Positions 1 through 7,827 of a stretch of 21,344 nt of DNA are shown one piece after another (within the stretch, counting starts at the first letter, position 1; every line of letters starts with the position of its first letter). The notes below the pieces were generated by a model, which did no database searches, was not told the DNA's origin, and saw nothing but the letters and a program-made list of their open reading frames with translations. The stretch lies in the NCBI GenBank assembly GCA_016840185.1, contig JAEOSV010000025.1, positions 1 through 21,344 on the forward strand, read 5' to 3'. A program made the position numbers and the translations under genes. The DNA comes from Candidatus Hermodarchaeota archaeon (GTDB taxonomy: Archaea; Asgardarchaeota; Hermodarchaeia; Hermodarchaeales; Hermodarchaeaceae).

Positions 1-11
1 GGGGTAATCGG

Positions 12-791
12 ATGCCTGAAGCCAAAATTAGCGAGGATATTACACTTCATTACAAGGAAGGAGGACAGGGATTTCCTTTACTTCTGATTCATGGACTGTT
101 GAGTGATTTAACTAGCTGGCGGTACCAAATTAAAGCGTTTACAGCGAAGTACCGGGTCATCGCTGTTGATCTCAAAGGCTTTGGAAAATCTACAAAACCG
201 GATGCTCAATACCGGGTTCACTCACATGCCGATGATCTCTACAAGCTCCTCAAACATCTTGATATCACACAAACGCATGTCTGTGGGCTCTCCATGGGCG
301 GCATGGTCGCTGAAGTTTTCGCGATTAAATATCCGTCCCTCACCAAAGGATTAGTTCTCGCCGATTCAGCTGCCATGATATCCGACCAAGCGGTCACTGA
401 CCGACTCACCCTCATTGGTGAACATGATATGAATTGGTTTGCTGAATGGGGGACGAAGAAAATCCTTCGCCTTGCCTCCGATGAAGCAAGAAATCATATT
501 CGGGAAATGATTCGTCGTGTAGACCGTGACGATTATCGTATGGCGATTATTTCTACAGCGGGATTCAATATCGCCAACGACTTGAAAACCATTCAGACTC
601 CGGTTCTCATTATTCAAGGCGAAAAGGACGAAACGGTTCCCATGTGGCACGCTAAACAACTGAAAAGCTGGATTCCCAATAATCAGTTTATCATAATGAA
701 AGGCGCTTCCCACATGACTCCTGTAGATAACCCAGAGGAATTCAACCAATTGGTTTTAGACTTCCTAGGGAAGGTCGATGCCAATCCATAA
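12..791 (+). CDS. alpha/beta-fold hydrolase
   Basis: A 259-residue cytosolic serine hydrolase of the alpha/beta fold (esterase, lipase or C-C hydrolase type; substrate not readable). The oxyanion-hole motif HG is at 27-28, the nucleophile elbow GLSMGG at 92-97 gives Ser94, the acid is Asp206 in GEKDETVP, and the catalytic His is His234 in GASHMTP. The length is normal for the family. The ATG at 12 is preceded by GGGGT 7 bases upstream, but the frame stays open to the window edge, so a longer N-terminus cannot be excluded. The gene lies 34 bp ahead of an acyl-CoA synthetase on the same strand, which suggests that it releases a carboxylic acid that the synthetase then activates; that link is inference. 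Confidence 0.9.
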   Translation: MPEAKISEDITLHYKEGGQGFPLLLIHGLLSDLTSWRYQIKAFTAKYRVIAVDLKGFGKSTKPDAQYRVHSHADDLYKLLKHLDITQTHVCGLSMGGMVAEVFAIKYPSLTKGLVLADSAAMISDQAVTDRLTLIGEHDMNWFAEWGTKKILRLASDEARNHIREMIRRVDRDDYRMAIISTAGFNIANDLKTIQTPVLIIQGEKDETVPMWHAKQLKSWIPNNQFIIMKGASHMTPVDNPEEFNQLVLDFLGKVDANP

Positions 792-825
792 TCAAAGTCA
801 CTTGCTTGAATTGATGTGAGGCACA

Positions 826-2385
826 ATGATGGATATCTCACCACCTGAAGATTGGCAATGGATTGGCGATTGGCTCGGGCGCCGTGCATTCCTCACCCCA
901 AATCGGGAGGCTATTCTTGACCCAACCACCAACCAGCGATATACCTACGAAGAACTGAATCATCGGGGGAATCAACTCGCCAACCTCCTCGTCAAAGATT
1001 ATGGAATCCAAAAAGGTGATCGCGTTGCCTTTCTGCTTAACAACAGAGTCGAATGCATCGACGCCTTCGCTGCCTGTGGCAAACTGGGCGCGATTCTTGT
1101 TCCCCTCAACGTCCGTCTAGCCCCCATCGAACACCAAGAGTACATTTCGAATATTTCTCCAAAGCTTCTCATTTTTGAAGGAACCTTCGATGACACAGTT
1201 GAGGCATTTCGACCAAATACACCAAGTATCAACCATCATCTCGCTGTTGACCACACCGCGCTTTCTAAAACAATGAACTACCAATCACTCATCTCTAAGC
1301 AACCTAAGACAACACCTCCACGACCATCGCTTCGATTCGAAGATCCATTCTTAATTCTCCCAACTGGAGGAACCACAGGGCTTCCTAAAGGTGCAATTTT
1401 ATCACATCGACATGTCTTATGGAACGCCATCAATACCATAGTCTGTTGGGGTCTCTGTCCAACCGATGTTTGTCCAGTCATTTTTCCGCTCTTCCACACC
1501 GGTGGATGGAACGTTCTCCTTATACCTCTCTTTCATGTCGGAGCTCGTGTCATTCTTTGGAACAAATTCGATGCGGTCGATACCCTGCAGCGAATCGAGG
1601 AAGAACGTTGCACGATTATCATCGGGGTCCCAACAATGTATCACATGATGATAAACACTCCAGAATTTTCGAAAACGGATTTCAGTTCTGTTCGGTTCTG
1701 GCTCAGCGGAGGTGCACCATGCCCCGTTTCAATCATGGAAGCCTTCTGGAAACGTGGGCAGGAATTCGCGATGGGCTATGGGTTAACCGAAGTGGGGCCC
1801 AATAATTTCTACATGCCTCCAGGTGCATCAAAGAAAAAACCCACGGCTGTAGGGCTTCCCTTCTTTCACAATGAAATTCGTCTTGTCAACGAGAACCTTG
1901 AAGATGTCCCCCAAGGTGAGGTGGGCGAACTCCTCCTTCGAGGGCCTCATGCCTTTAGCGGTTACTGGAATAACCCTCAAGCAACACAAGATACCATCGA
2001 ATCAGATGGCTGGGTTCATACTGGTGATCTTGCGCGTCAAGATCAGGATGGGTTTGTCTTCATCACGGGACGAAAAAAGGACGTTTTTCAATCAGGCGGA
2101 GAAAATGTCTATCCAATCGAAATCGAACGAGTATTAGATGAACATCCCGCAGTCGATCAAGCTGCAATCGTGGCAATCCCTGATGAGAAATGGGGTGAAG
2201 TCGGTTGCGCGTTCATTGTCTTGGTGAAGGGTGAAGAAGTATTAGAGAAGGAATTAGTTAAGTTCATGCGATCTAAGCTTGCTCGCTACAAAGTGCCGAA
2301 ACAGATTGTCTTTGTTGATGAACTCCCGAAAACTAGCACAGGGAAAATTGACAAACGGCAATTAGAACAACAGACTCGGTCTTAG
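826..2385 (+). CDS. acyl-CoA synthetase (class I adenylate-forming enzyme)
   Basis: A 519-residue AMP-forming acyl-CoA ligase that activates a carboxylic acid as acyl-AMP and transfers it to CoA. All core motifs are intact: P-loop PTGGTTGLPKG at 179-189, A5 motif GYGLTE at 317-322, HTGDL with Asp401, the hinge GRKKD at 415-419, and the C-terminal PKTSTGK with the adenylation Lys507. There is no signal peptide or membrane segment. The closest general type is the medium/long-chain fatty-acyl or o-succinylbenzoate-CoA-like group; the acid cannot be named from sequence. Two adjacent ATGs (826 and 829) follow GTGAGG at 816-821; the second has the better spacing. It is probably co-transcribed with the upstream hydrolase. 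Transcription likely ends in the T-rich stretch after 2385, inside the convergent gene's tail. Confidence 0.93.
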   Translation: MMDISPPEDWQWIGDWLGRRAFLTPNREAILDPTTNQRYTYEELNHRGNQLANLLVKDYGIQKGDRVAFLLNNRVECIDAFAACGKLGAILVPLNVRLAPIEHQEYISNISPKLLIFEGTFDDTVEAFRPNTPSINHHLAVDHTALSKTMNYQSLISKQPKTTPPRPSLRFEDPFLILPTGGTTGLPKGAILSHRHVLWNAINTIVCWGLCPTDVCPVIFPLFHTGGWNVLLIPLFHVGARVILWNKFDAVDTLQRIEEERCTIIIGVPTMYHMMINTPEFSKTDFSSVRFWLSGGAPCPVSIMEAFWKRGQEFAMGYGLTEVGPNNFYMPPGASKKKPTAVGLPFFHNEIRLVNENLEDVPQGEVGELLLRGPHAFSGYWNNPQATQDTIESDGWVHTGDLARQDQDGFVFITGRKKDVFQSGGENVYPIEIERVLDEHPAVDQAAIVAIPDEKWGEVGCAFIVLVKGEEVLEKELVKFMRSKLARYKVPKQIVFVDELPKTSTGKIDKRQLEQQTRS

Positions 2386-2391
2386 GCAATC

Positions 2392-2877
2392 TTATTTTTC
2401 TTTATCTTCGGGTGGGGGCCAAAGCCCTAACGCTTTCCGAAGAATGACGATTTGACCAATATGATATCCGTTATGCTGAAATTCGATGATAATTGCGCGA
2501 CCTAGAGGGGTGTCTCCAAATCCTTTTAGTAAGCGATCTAAATCCTCTTTTTCTGCAATTTTCTTGAGTTTCGTAAGATGGGTGGAAAAGCTTTCAATGA
2601 GTTTATTCCAAGTTTGTTCGGTGAGTACCGCATCATCCGGTAACCAATCTTTACCTTTGAGTGCTTTCCAATCGATTTCTTGGTCTTCAATAGCTTTCAA
2701 TGTGATGTCGTGCCAGAAGACAATGTGGTAAAGGTGGTCCCAAATCGAGCGTCCATCCTGAAATGGCTGGTTCTTTGCGTCTGCAGCTTTGAGTCCTCGA
2801 AAGACTTTGAGCACATCAAAGTGAGCATGTTTACCATACAGGGCATCTGCAAACGCTTCTCTAATCCATTCATACAT
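2392..2877 (-). CDS. DinB-like four-helix metal-binding protein
   Basis: A 161-residue all-helical protein of the DinB/YfiT-type superfamily. Histidines of the usual metal site are visible: His48 and His51 in the second helix (WDHLYHIVFWHD) and the C-terminal HNGYHIGQI with His135 and His139. Family members bind a divalent metal and include thiol-dependent transferases, but most have no known reaction, so none is assigned. The ATG start at 2877 has GAGGT about 10 bases upstream. It is convergent with the acyl-CoA synthetase (6-bp gap) and divergent from the GH5 gene, sharing a 128-bp intergenic region with it. Confidence 0.8.
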   Translation of the reverse strand: MYEWIREAFADALYGKHAHFDVLKVFRGLKAADAKNQPFQDGRSIWDHLYHIVFWHDITLKAIEDQEIDWKALKGKDWLPDDAVLTEQTWNKLIESFSTHLTKLKKIAEKEDLDRLLKGFGDTPLGRAIIIEFQHNGYHIGQIVILRKALGLWPPPEDKEK

Positions 2878-3005
2878 AGTCGGTAACCTCTGTTACAGGA
2901 ATTTAGGCTTGGACATAAGTTATACAAAAAATTGACTTTTCCCCAACGGCAAGCCTCATAACCTTCATTAACCTACACAATTGCTCCCACACGGAGAATA
3001 TTCCC

Positions 3006-4919
3006 ATGCTGGCAATTGAGAAAGAGTGGTTTGTCGATCAAGCTGGCCGGAAAGTTTTACTCCGTGGTGTGAATCTTGGAGGAAGCTCCAAGGTGCCTAA
3101 AACACCAAACGGCGCTACTCATCTCAAAAATGATTTCACAGATTACAATGTCTCCTTTGTAGGACGACCATTCCCACTCAAAGACGCTGAAAGGCATTTT
3201 CAGCGCATTCGACATTGGGGCTTCAATGCCCTACGTTTTGTTGTTACTTGGGAAGCCGTTGAACATGATGGACCCAAACAGTATGACAAAGAATATTTAG
3301 ACTACATAGAAGAAGTTTTGAAAATTGCAGACCAGCATAAGCTATTCACGTTTATTGATCCTCATCAAGATTTATGGAGCCGGGCATCGGGAGGGGATGG
3401 AGCACCGATTTGGACTTTTGAAAAAGTGGGGCTCGATGTCACAAAATTCGATGCTTCTGCGGCCGCATTTGTGATGCAGCATCGCTATGACCCCAACAAT
3501 CCTGATGTGTATCCTCCAATGGCTTGGCTGCAAAATTATGGACGGTTTGCCACATGCACGATGTTCACGCTCTTTTTTGGAGGAAATGACTTTGCACCTT
3601 CAACCAAAATCGAAGGCGTTAAAGTTCAGGATTATTTACAGGACCATTACCTTAATGCCATGAGAAAGGTGGCGAAACGAGTCCGTGGCATTCCTCATGT
3701 GATTGGTTTTGAAACTATGAATGAACCCTTTCCAGGTTGGATTGGGCAAAGAGTGGATGGTAAGTCAAAACTCATCTCTCGTGAATTATTCTATGGAATC
3801 AATCCCTTTGATGCTATGGTGCTAGCTGCTGGGTTTCCACGGGAAATTCCGTATAGTCTCATCAAACGGTTTGCGGTACGCGAAGTGCGTCGGGACATCT
3901 TGAATCCTGATGGGATAAGCTGCTGGTTAGACGGTTATGAGGATATCTGGCAAAAACATGGTGTATGGGACGTTGATGAAAAAGGCGAACCAGTAATTCT
4001 TCGCAATGACTATTTCCAAATACAAAATGGAATACAAGTCGAGTTCTTAGAGCAGTATCTGTCGCCGTTCGTCCATCAGTTCGCAACCGCGGTTCGTGGG
4101 ATTTGCCCAAAGACGCTAATTGGAATTGAACCACCTCCTGAGACAGGGATGCGGGGAGAAGCGTTTCTTCGAAATCCACCACCCGGTGGTGTGAATAGCT
4201 CCCATTGGTATGATGAAATTGCGGTGGGCTTGAAACGATTTCGTGGATGGTTTAGCTTTGATACAACGAAAAACAAACTTGTGTTAGGTTCAAAGAACGT
4301 ACAAAAAATGTTCACTCGCCAACTTGCAAAAATATTCGAGCTTTCGCGCGAAGTTCACGGCGGCATTCCCACACTAATTGGGGAGTTTGGTCTATGCTTT
4401 GATTTAAACAACAGGCAAGCCTTCCGCCTTCTCAAAACCAATCCAAAGAAGGCGTGGAAAAAACACATCCAAGCACTCTCAATGTATTACAACTCAATGG
4501 ATGCCAACCTGCTCCATTCCATGCTCTGGAACTACACTGCAGATAATGATAACACATGGGGTGATCAATGGAATCAGGAGGATTTCTCGATTTTCAGCCT
4601 CTCGCAACAAACAGATCCATCTGACATTAACAGTGGAGGACGAGCCATACCTGGTTTCTGCCGCCCTCATATCGTTGCTGTTGCGGGAATCCCGCTCAAG
4701 ACGTCATTTTCCCTCAAACAGAAGTTATTCCGTCTTGACTTTGACGCTGATCTAACCATCGATGCCCCATCAATCATCTATGTTCCGTCCTATCATTATC
4801 CAAAAGGATTCCAAGTGGTCCTTTCTGAATGGGAACATGTGGATGTTGGAGACGATCAACTTTTCGGTTTTCGAGTCAAACATAGCGGGATTCATTCGCT
4901 AGTAATAAAACCCCTTTAA
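3006..4919 (+). CDS. GH5-family beta-glucosidase, endoglycoceramidase/steryl-glucosidase-like
   Basis: A 637-residue retaining glycoside hydrolase of clan GH-A, family 5. The acid/base is Glu240 in ETMNEPFPGW, the nucleophile is Glu460 in TLIGEFGL, and the substrate-site motifs include DPHQDLWSR at 118-126 followed by GGDGAP, and HWYD at 400-403. The DPHQDxWSR...GGxGAP...WTFE block and the C-terminal beta domain (about 555-637) resemble the fungal intracellular glucocerebrosidase/ergosteryl-glucosidase subfamily (GH5_12) as I remember it. There is no signal peptide, so the enzyme is probably cytosolic and acts on a glycolipid or glycoside inside the cell. The start is ATG with GGAG 9 bases upstream. 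A TATA-like TTATACAA at 2920-2927 may drive it. The subfamily and substrate are inferred; GH5 membership is firm. Confidence 0.87.
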   Translation: MLAIEKEWFVDQAGRKVLLRGVNLGGSSKVPKTPNGATHLKNDFTDYNVSFVGRPFPLKDAERHFQRIRHWGFNALRFVVTWEAVEHDGPKQYDKEYLDYIEEVLKIADQHKLFTFIDPHQDLWSRASGGDGAPIWTFEKVGLDVTKFDASAAAFVMQHRYDPNNPDVYPPMAWLQNYGRFATCTMFTLFFGGNDFAPSTKIEGVKVQDYLQDHYLNAMRKVAKRVRGIPHVIGFETMNEPFPGWIGQRVDGKSKLISRELFYGINPFDAMVLAAGFPREIPYSLIKRFAVREVRRDILNPDGISCWLDGYEDIWQKHGVWDVDEKGEPVILRNDYFQIQNGIQVEFLEQYLSPFVHQFATAVRGICPKTLIGIEPPPETGMRGEAFLRNPPPGGVNSSHWYDEIAVGLKRFRGWFSFDTTKNKLVLGSKNVQKMFTRQLAKIFELSREVHGGIPTLIGEFGLCFDLNNRQAFRLLKTNPKKAWKKHIQALSMYYNSMDANLLHSMLWNYTADNDNTWGDQWNQEDFSIFSLSQQTDPSDINSGGRAIPGFCRPHIVAVAGIPLKTSFSLKQKLFRLDFDADLTIDAPSIIYVPSYHYPKGFQVVLSEWEHVDVGDDQLFGFRVKHSGIHSLVIKPL

Positions 4920-4967
4920 CAAGGTGAAGGTCTGATTTGAAACACACATAACACATAAGAGGAACCG

Positions 4968-5162
4968 GTGAAACTCTCAACTCAGACAGGTGTTATCATG
5001 ATGTCCGAAGATAAGTGCCAAGAATGCAATCACACAAATGACTTCAAAGGGTGTGCCCTCAAACACGTTACCACCGCCCGAAAGCTTATGGAAGAAGGAA
5101 ATATTGATGGGGCAGACCATCAACTTAGCTGTTTAGAACGACATCTCAAAAAGATGGAATGA
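4968..5162 (+). CDS. small four-cysteine protein of unknown function
   Basis: A short protein with a CQEC pair near its N-terminus, two further cysteines (29 and 55 in the long form) and a mostly helical C-terminal half with KHVTTARKLMEEG. It could bind zinc or an iron-sulfur cluster, but nothing more can be claimed. Two starts are possible. GTG at 4968 follows AGAGGA by 5 bases. ATG at 4998 (or 5001) follows AGGTG by 5 bases and would give a 53-54-residue protein starting MMSEDK; I favour the latter because the first ten residues look non-conserved. It lies 48 bp behind the GH5 gene and is convergent with the KAS III-like gene 8 bp away. Confidence 0.6.
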   Translation: MKLSTQTGVIMMSEDKCQECNHTNDFKGCALKHVTTARKLMEEGNIDGADHQLSCLERHLKKME

Positions 5163-5170
5163 GGGCTCCT

Positions 5171-6193
5171 TTAACCCCACTTGATACTCGTCGCAGACCA
5201 TGTATATCCAATCCCCGCGGCAGCCATAACCACTAAATCGCCTTCTTTGATTTTTCCTGATTTCAATCCTGCTTCTATTGAGACAATGGCATCATTTTGT
5301 CCCATGTGCCCCCATTCTTCGAAATAAGTCGAGTGATTCAAGGTTAAACCAAGTTCACTTAGGACATACGTGAAGGCAGAACGTTTCATGTGGAGCAAGG
5401 CAAGATAATTAATGTCCTGAATAGAGTAACCACTTTGCTCCGTGGATTCTTTAACCACACGAATGAAATTCTGCATGGACAACTTATCTAACCGGTCTTT
5501 CATTTCCGGTGGATTAGGAACATCTAGATACTGAAGTCCCTTTTCGATGGCTTCACAAGTGATGGGAATTTCTGTTCCTCCCGCTGGGCAATACACATCA
5601 TCCGCAAAAGCGCCATCGGTGATGATTACAGTCTCTAAAACCTGATTATGCGGAAAATCTCGCTGTAGAATTGCTGATACACCGCTTGCGGCTAAGCTAA
5701 ACATGAATCGGCTCCGTTCGTTCTCGTAATTGATTAAGTCACAATTTTGGTATCCGCTAGCGAGGAGTACCGTCTGTACATCCGGTTCAGCAGTCATTAG
5801 TGCTTTAGCGATGCGTATTCCCCCCATTAGTGTCGCACATCGGGCGCTCAAGTCCAAGGCCCAGGCATTTGTTGCTCCAATCTCGTGGGAAAGTTTGACA
5901 CCTGCTACTTGCATTGGTCGTTCGATGAAGGATTCACCTGTCCACAAAATGACATCGATATCTTCAACAGAAATTTCCTTGGCTTTGTTCAAGGCAGTAT
6001 TAGCGGCTTTGATTCCCATTGTAACGGGACCATCCTCAGGACCGCCAACGGTTTTACTTGTTAGCCCGAATTTTGATTTTAGGATGTCCTCAGGAATACC
6101 TGTTTGCTCTGAGATGAATTTCGCTGTGTGTCGGTGTTTCGGTAAGTACACGCCTGTACTGACAAGGCCCATCCGGATTGAAGATTTTGCCAT
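5171..6193 (-). CDS. 3-oxoacyl-[ACP] synthase III-like condensing enzyme
   Basis: A 340-residue thiolase-fold protein of the KAS III (FabH-like) type, which would perform Claisen condensation of an acyl-CoA with a malonyl- or acyl-thioester. The catalytic triad can be placed: Cys119 in LSARCATLMGG, His268 in LLHMKRS and Asn300 in GHMGQND. The 32-residue His-Asn spacing is close to that of FabH. The cysteine context differs from the ACAG of bacterial FabH, and the usual GNT(S)AAS segment around Asn is replaced by GQNDA, so the substrate is likely not that of fatty-acid initiation. It is too different from HMG-CoA synthase to be called that. AGGTGA precedes the ATG at 6193 by 8 bases. It sits 92 bp downstream of an MFS transporter on the same strand. 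Confidence 0.8.
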   Translation of the reverse strand: MAKSSIRMGLVSTGVYLPKHRHTAKFISEQTGIPEDILKSKFGLTSKTVGGPEDGPVTMGIKAANTALNKAKEISVEDIDVILWTGESFIERPMQVAGVKLSHEIGATNAWALDLSARCATLMGGIRIAKALMTAEPDVQTVLLASGYQNCDLINYENERSRFMFSLAASGVSAILQRDFPHNQVLETVIITDGAFADDVYCPAGGTEIPITCEAIEKGLQYLDVPNPPEMKDRLDKLSMQNFIRVVKESTEQSGYSIQDINYLALLHMKRSAFTYVLSELGLTLNHSTYFEEWGHMGQNDAIVSIEAGLKSGKIKEGDLVVMAAAGIGYTWSATSIKWG

Positions 6194-6285
6194 TAGAAGT
6201 CACCTTCAGGAAGAATAGAGGGGAGGGGTGCTGTGTGTTTAGGGCACAGTTAGGGCTTAAAAACGTGATTAGGTTTCCAAGCTGG

Positions 6286-7662
6286 TTATTTCGACGTTTG
6301 ATTTTCAAAGCGTTGTCGTGTTTCTTCTTCTGTGGTATCGATGTCTTGCCGGATGCTTCGGATAATAGGAATTGTCGTTGCGGCACCGACGAAGAAGAAA
6401 AGACAGATTATGGCAAAAGCCAGTGAATAGAAGCCTCCGAAGAAAGCCACAGCGATTGTTGGCACAAGTTGGGTGCCCAATGCCACTCCAATAACATGAG
6501 CGAGCATGTTGATGGATAATGCAGTACTACGGATTTCAGGGGGGTTGACATCACCTGCACTGACATAGATTAGTGGTGTGATTCCTGCATCGAAGAGGGT
6601 TCCGACAAAGATGAGAATGAAGAAGATGAAGGTTGCGGGGTTAAGAAAGAGATCCCAGATGGTAGCAGTTGGTGCAACTGTGAAGGGATAGAGGCTGGCA
6701 ATTATCAGAACTGGTCCTGCGACAAGACAACAAAGGAGGATGAGGTAGGCACGACCACGCCTATCCTTCTTGTAATACTGATCACCGAGTCTGCCAAAGA
6801 CGGCGGTTCCAATGATTTGACTTGCGAGAGCGAGGGTCATGAACAGAGTCGCGACAAAAATGCTAAGGTTATGATCAACGTTCAACCAACGAACAGCCCA
6901 TGCACCAAATGCAGCAGTTGGGATGATGGCGATAATGCCGACAACGATGAGCCATACATTAGATCCCTTGCGCCACATTCGATGCAAATCTTTTCGATTA
7001 ATTGTGTAGGAATACACAACTCCTGGTTCTTGTAGATCGATTAAGCATTCTTCATGTTGACCTCGTGGTGGCTCACGTGTTAGAACCAACAATAAACCCG
7101 CAGCAAAGCCGAATACGGTAATCACAAGAAAGGGTGTTTGCCAACCAAAGGCTTCCACAAGTAAACCTGCGATTATGAAGCCAAGTCCATATCCTGCTCC
7201 GGCTGCCGTTCCTAATATTCCAATAGTGGTGGATCGATAATGTGCAGGGACGCAATCAATAGTCATTGAAAGTGAGAGTGGACCAGCGGCTCCCACACCG
7301 ATAGCGGCTAGACTGTAAAAGAGTAACAGTTGCCAATAAGTGATGAACGGGAGGAGAATTGGGATGAACCAAAAAATCCAGAAAAATGTGCTAATTATCA
7401 GTAAATTTCGCCGGGTAGATCGGTCGGCCATATATGCCCAAGGGATGGCGGCAAATCCTGAAATGAGAAGAAAAATGGTGACTATTAAGGCGATCCAATC
7501 ATCCGAAGGAACACCCATTGCGGCTACGAGGACACCAGTCATGGGTGGAAGGAGGGCACTGGCTGCGGCAACTACAATTCCTAGAATGAAGAGAATTCCG
7601 AAGGTTAACCGATCACGCCCTATCCAAGGTTTTGGAGTAGGGATTTCGCCAGCGGGTTTCAT
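6286..7662 (-). CDS. MFS transporter (12 transmembrane helices)
   Basis: A 458-residue major facilitator superfamily permease in the inner membrane. Helices begin at about residue 19. The loop 2-3 signature is ADRSTRR at 79-85, and its second-half equivalent GRLGDQYYKKDRRGR is at 290-304; a longer charged central loop (about 195-232) separates the two six-helix halves. Its general look is that of the Spinster/sugar-phosphate-like MFS group, but the substrate cannot be read. Start ATG 7662 follows GAGG by 9 bases, with a TATA-like ATTAAATC about 40 bp ahead. It probably forms a transcript with the KAS III-like gene downstream. It is divergent from another MFS gene at 7828. Confidence 0.88.
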   Translation of the reverse strand: MKPAGEIPTPKPWIGRDRLTFGILFILGIVVAAASALLPPMTGVLVAAMGVPSDDWIALIVTIFLLISGFAAIPWAYMADRSTRRNLLIISTFFWIFWFIPILLPFITYWQLLLFYSLAAIGVGAAGPLSLSMTIDCVPAHYRSTTIGILGTAAGAGYGLGFIIAGLLVEAFGWQTPFLVITVFGFAAGLLLVLTREPPRGQHEECLIDLQEPGVVYSYTINRKDLHRMWRKGSNVWLIVVGIIAIIPTAAFGAWAVRWLNVDHNLSIFVATLFMTLALASQIIGTAVFGRLGDQYYKKDRRGRAYLILLCCLVAGPVLIIASLYPFTVAPTATIWDLFLNPATFIFFILIFVGTLFDAGITPLIYVSAGDVNPPEIRSTALSINMLAHVIGVALGTQLVPTIAVAFFGGFYSLAFAIICLFFFVGAATTIPIIRSIRQDIDTTEEETRQRFENQTSK

Positions 7663-7827
7663 GATGCAGCCTCAAGTTTTAGGCTAACCAGTAGCTGGAT
7701 GATTTAATGTGTTTCTGTCATGTTGGAGGAGGTTGGGCGAGACGAGTTCTTGGGTATGTGAAAAAACCTTAAAGGGCAGACTCAATAGCCCGTTCCTACG
7801 ACTGCTGAGTTATAGGTGCAATAGACG
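7663..7827. promoter_or_regulatory. divergent promoter region between two MFS genes
   Basis: A 165-bp non-coding stretch between two outward-facing transporter genes. For the minus gene, ATTAAATC (complement of 7701-7708) is a plausible TATA box that would start the transcript near 7681. For the plus gene, CCTTAAAG around 7767-7774 would start it near 7798. Both leaders would then carry a Shine-Dalgarno motif. No operator repeat is obvious. Confidence 0.4.

Noticed and set aside
366..749. Antisense open frame of 127 codons inside the alpha/beta hydrolase
   Set aside because: The hydrolase frame has all catalytic motifs; the antisense frame is a codon-bias shadow.
5730..6218. Long open frame on the strand opposite the KAS III-like gene
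   Set aside because: Its translation is low in hydrophobic order and matches no family, while the opposite strand carries a full catalytic triad.
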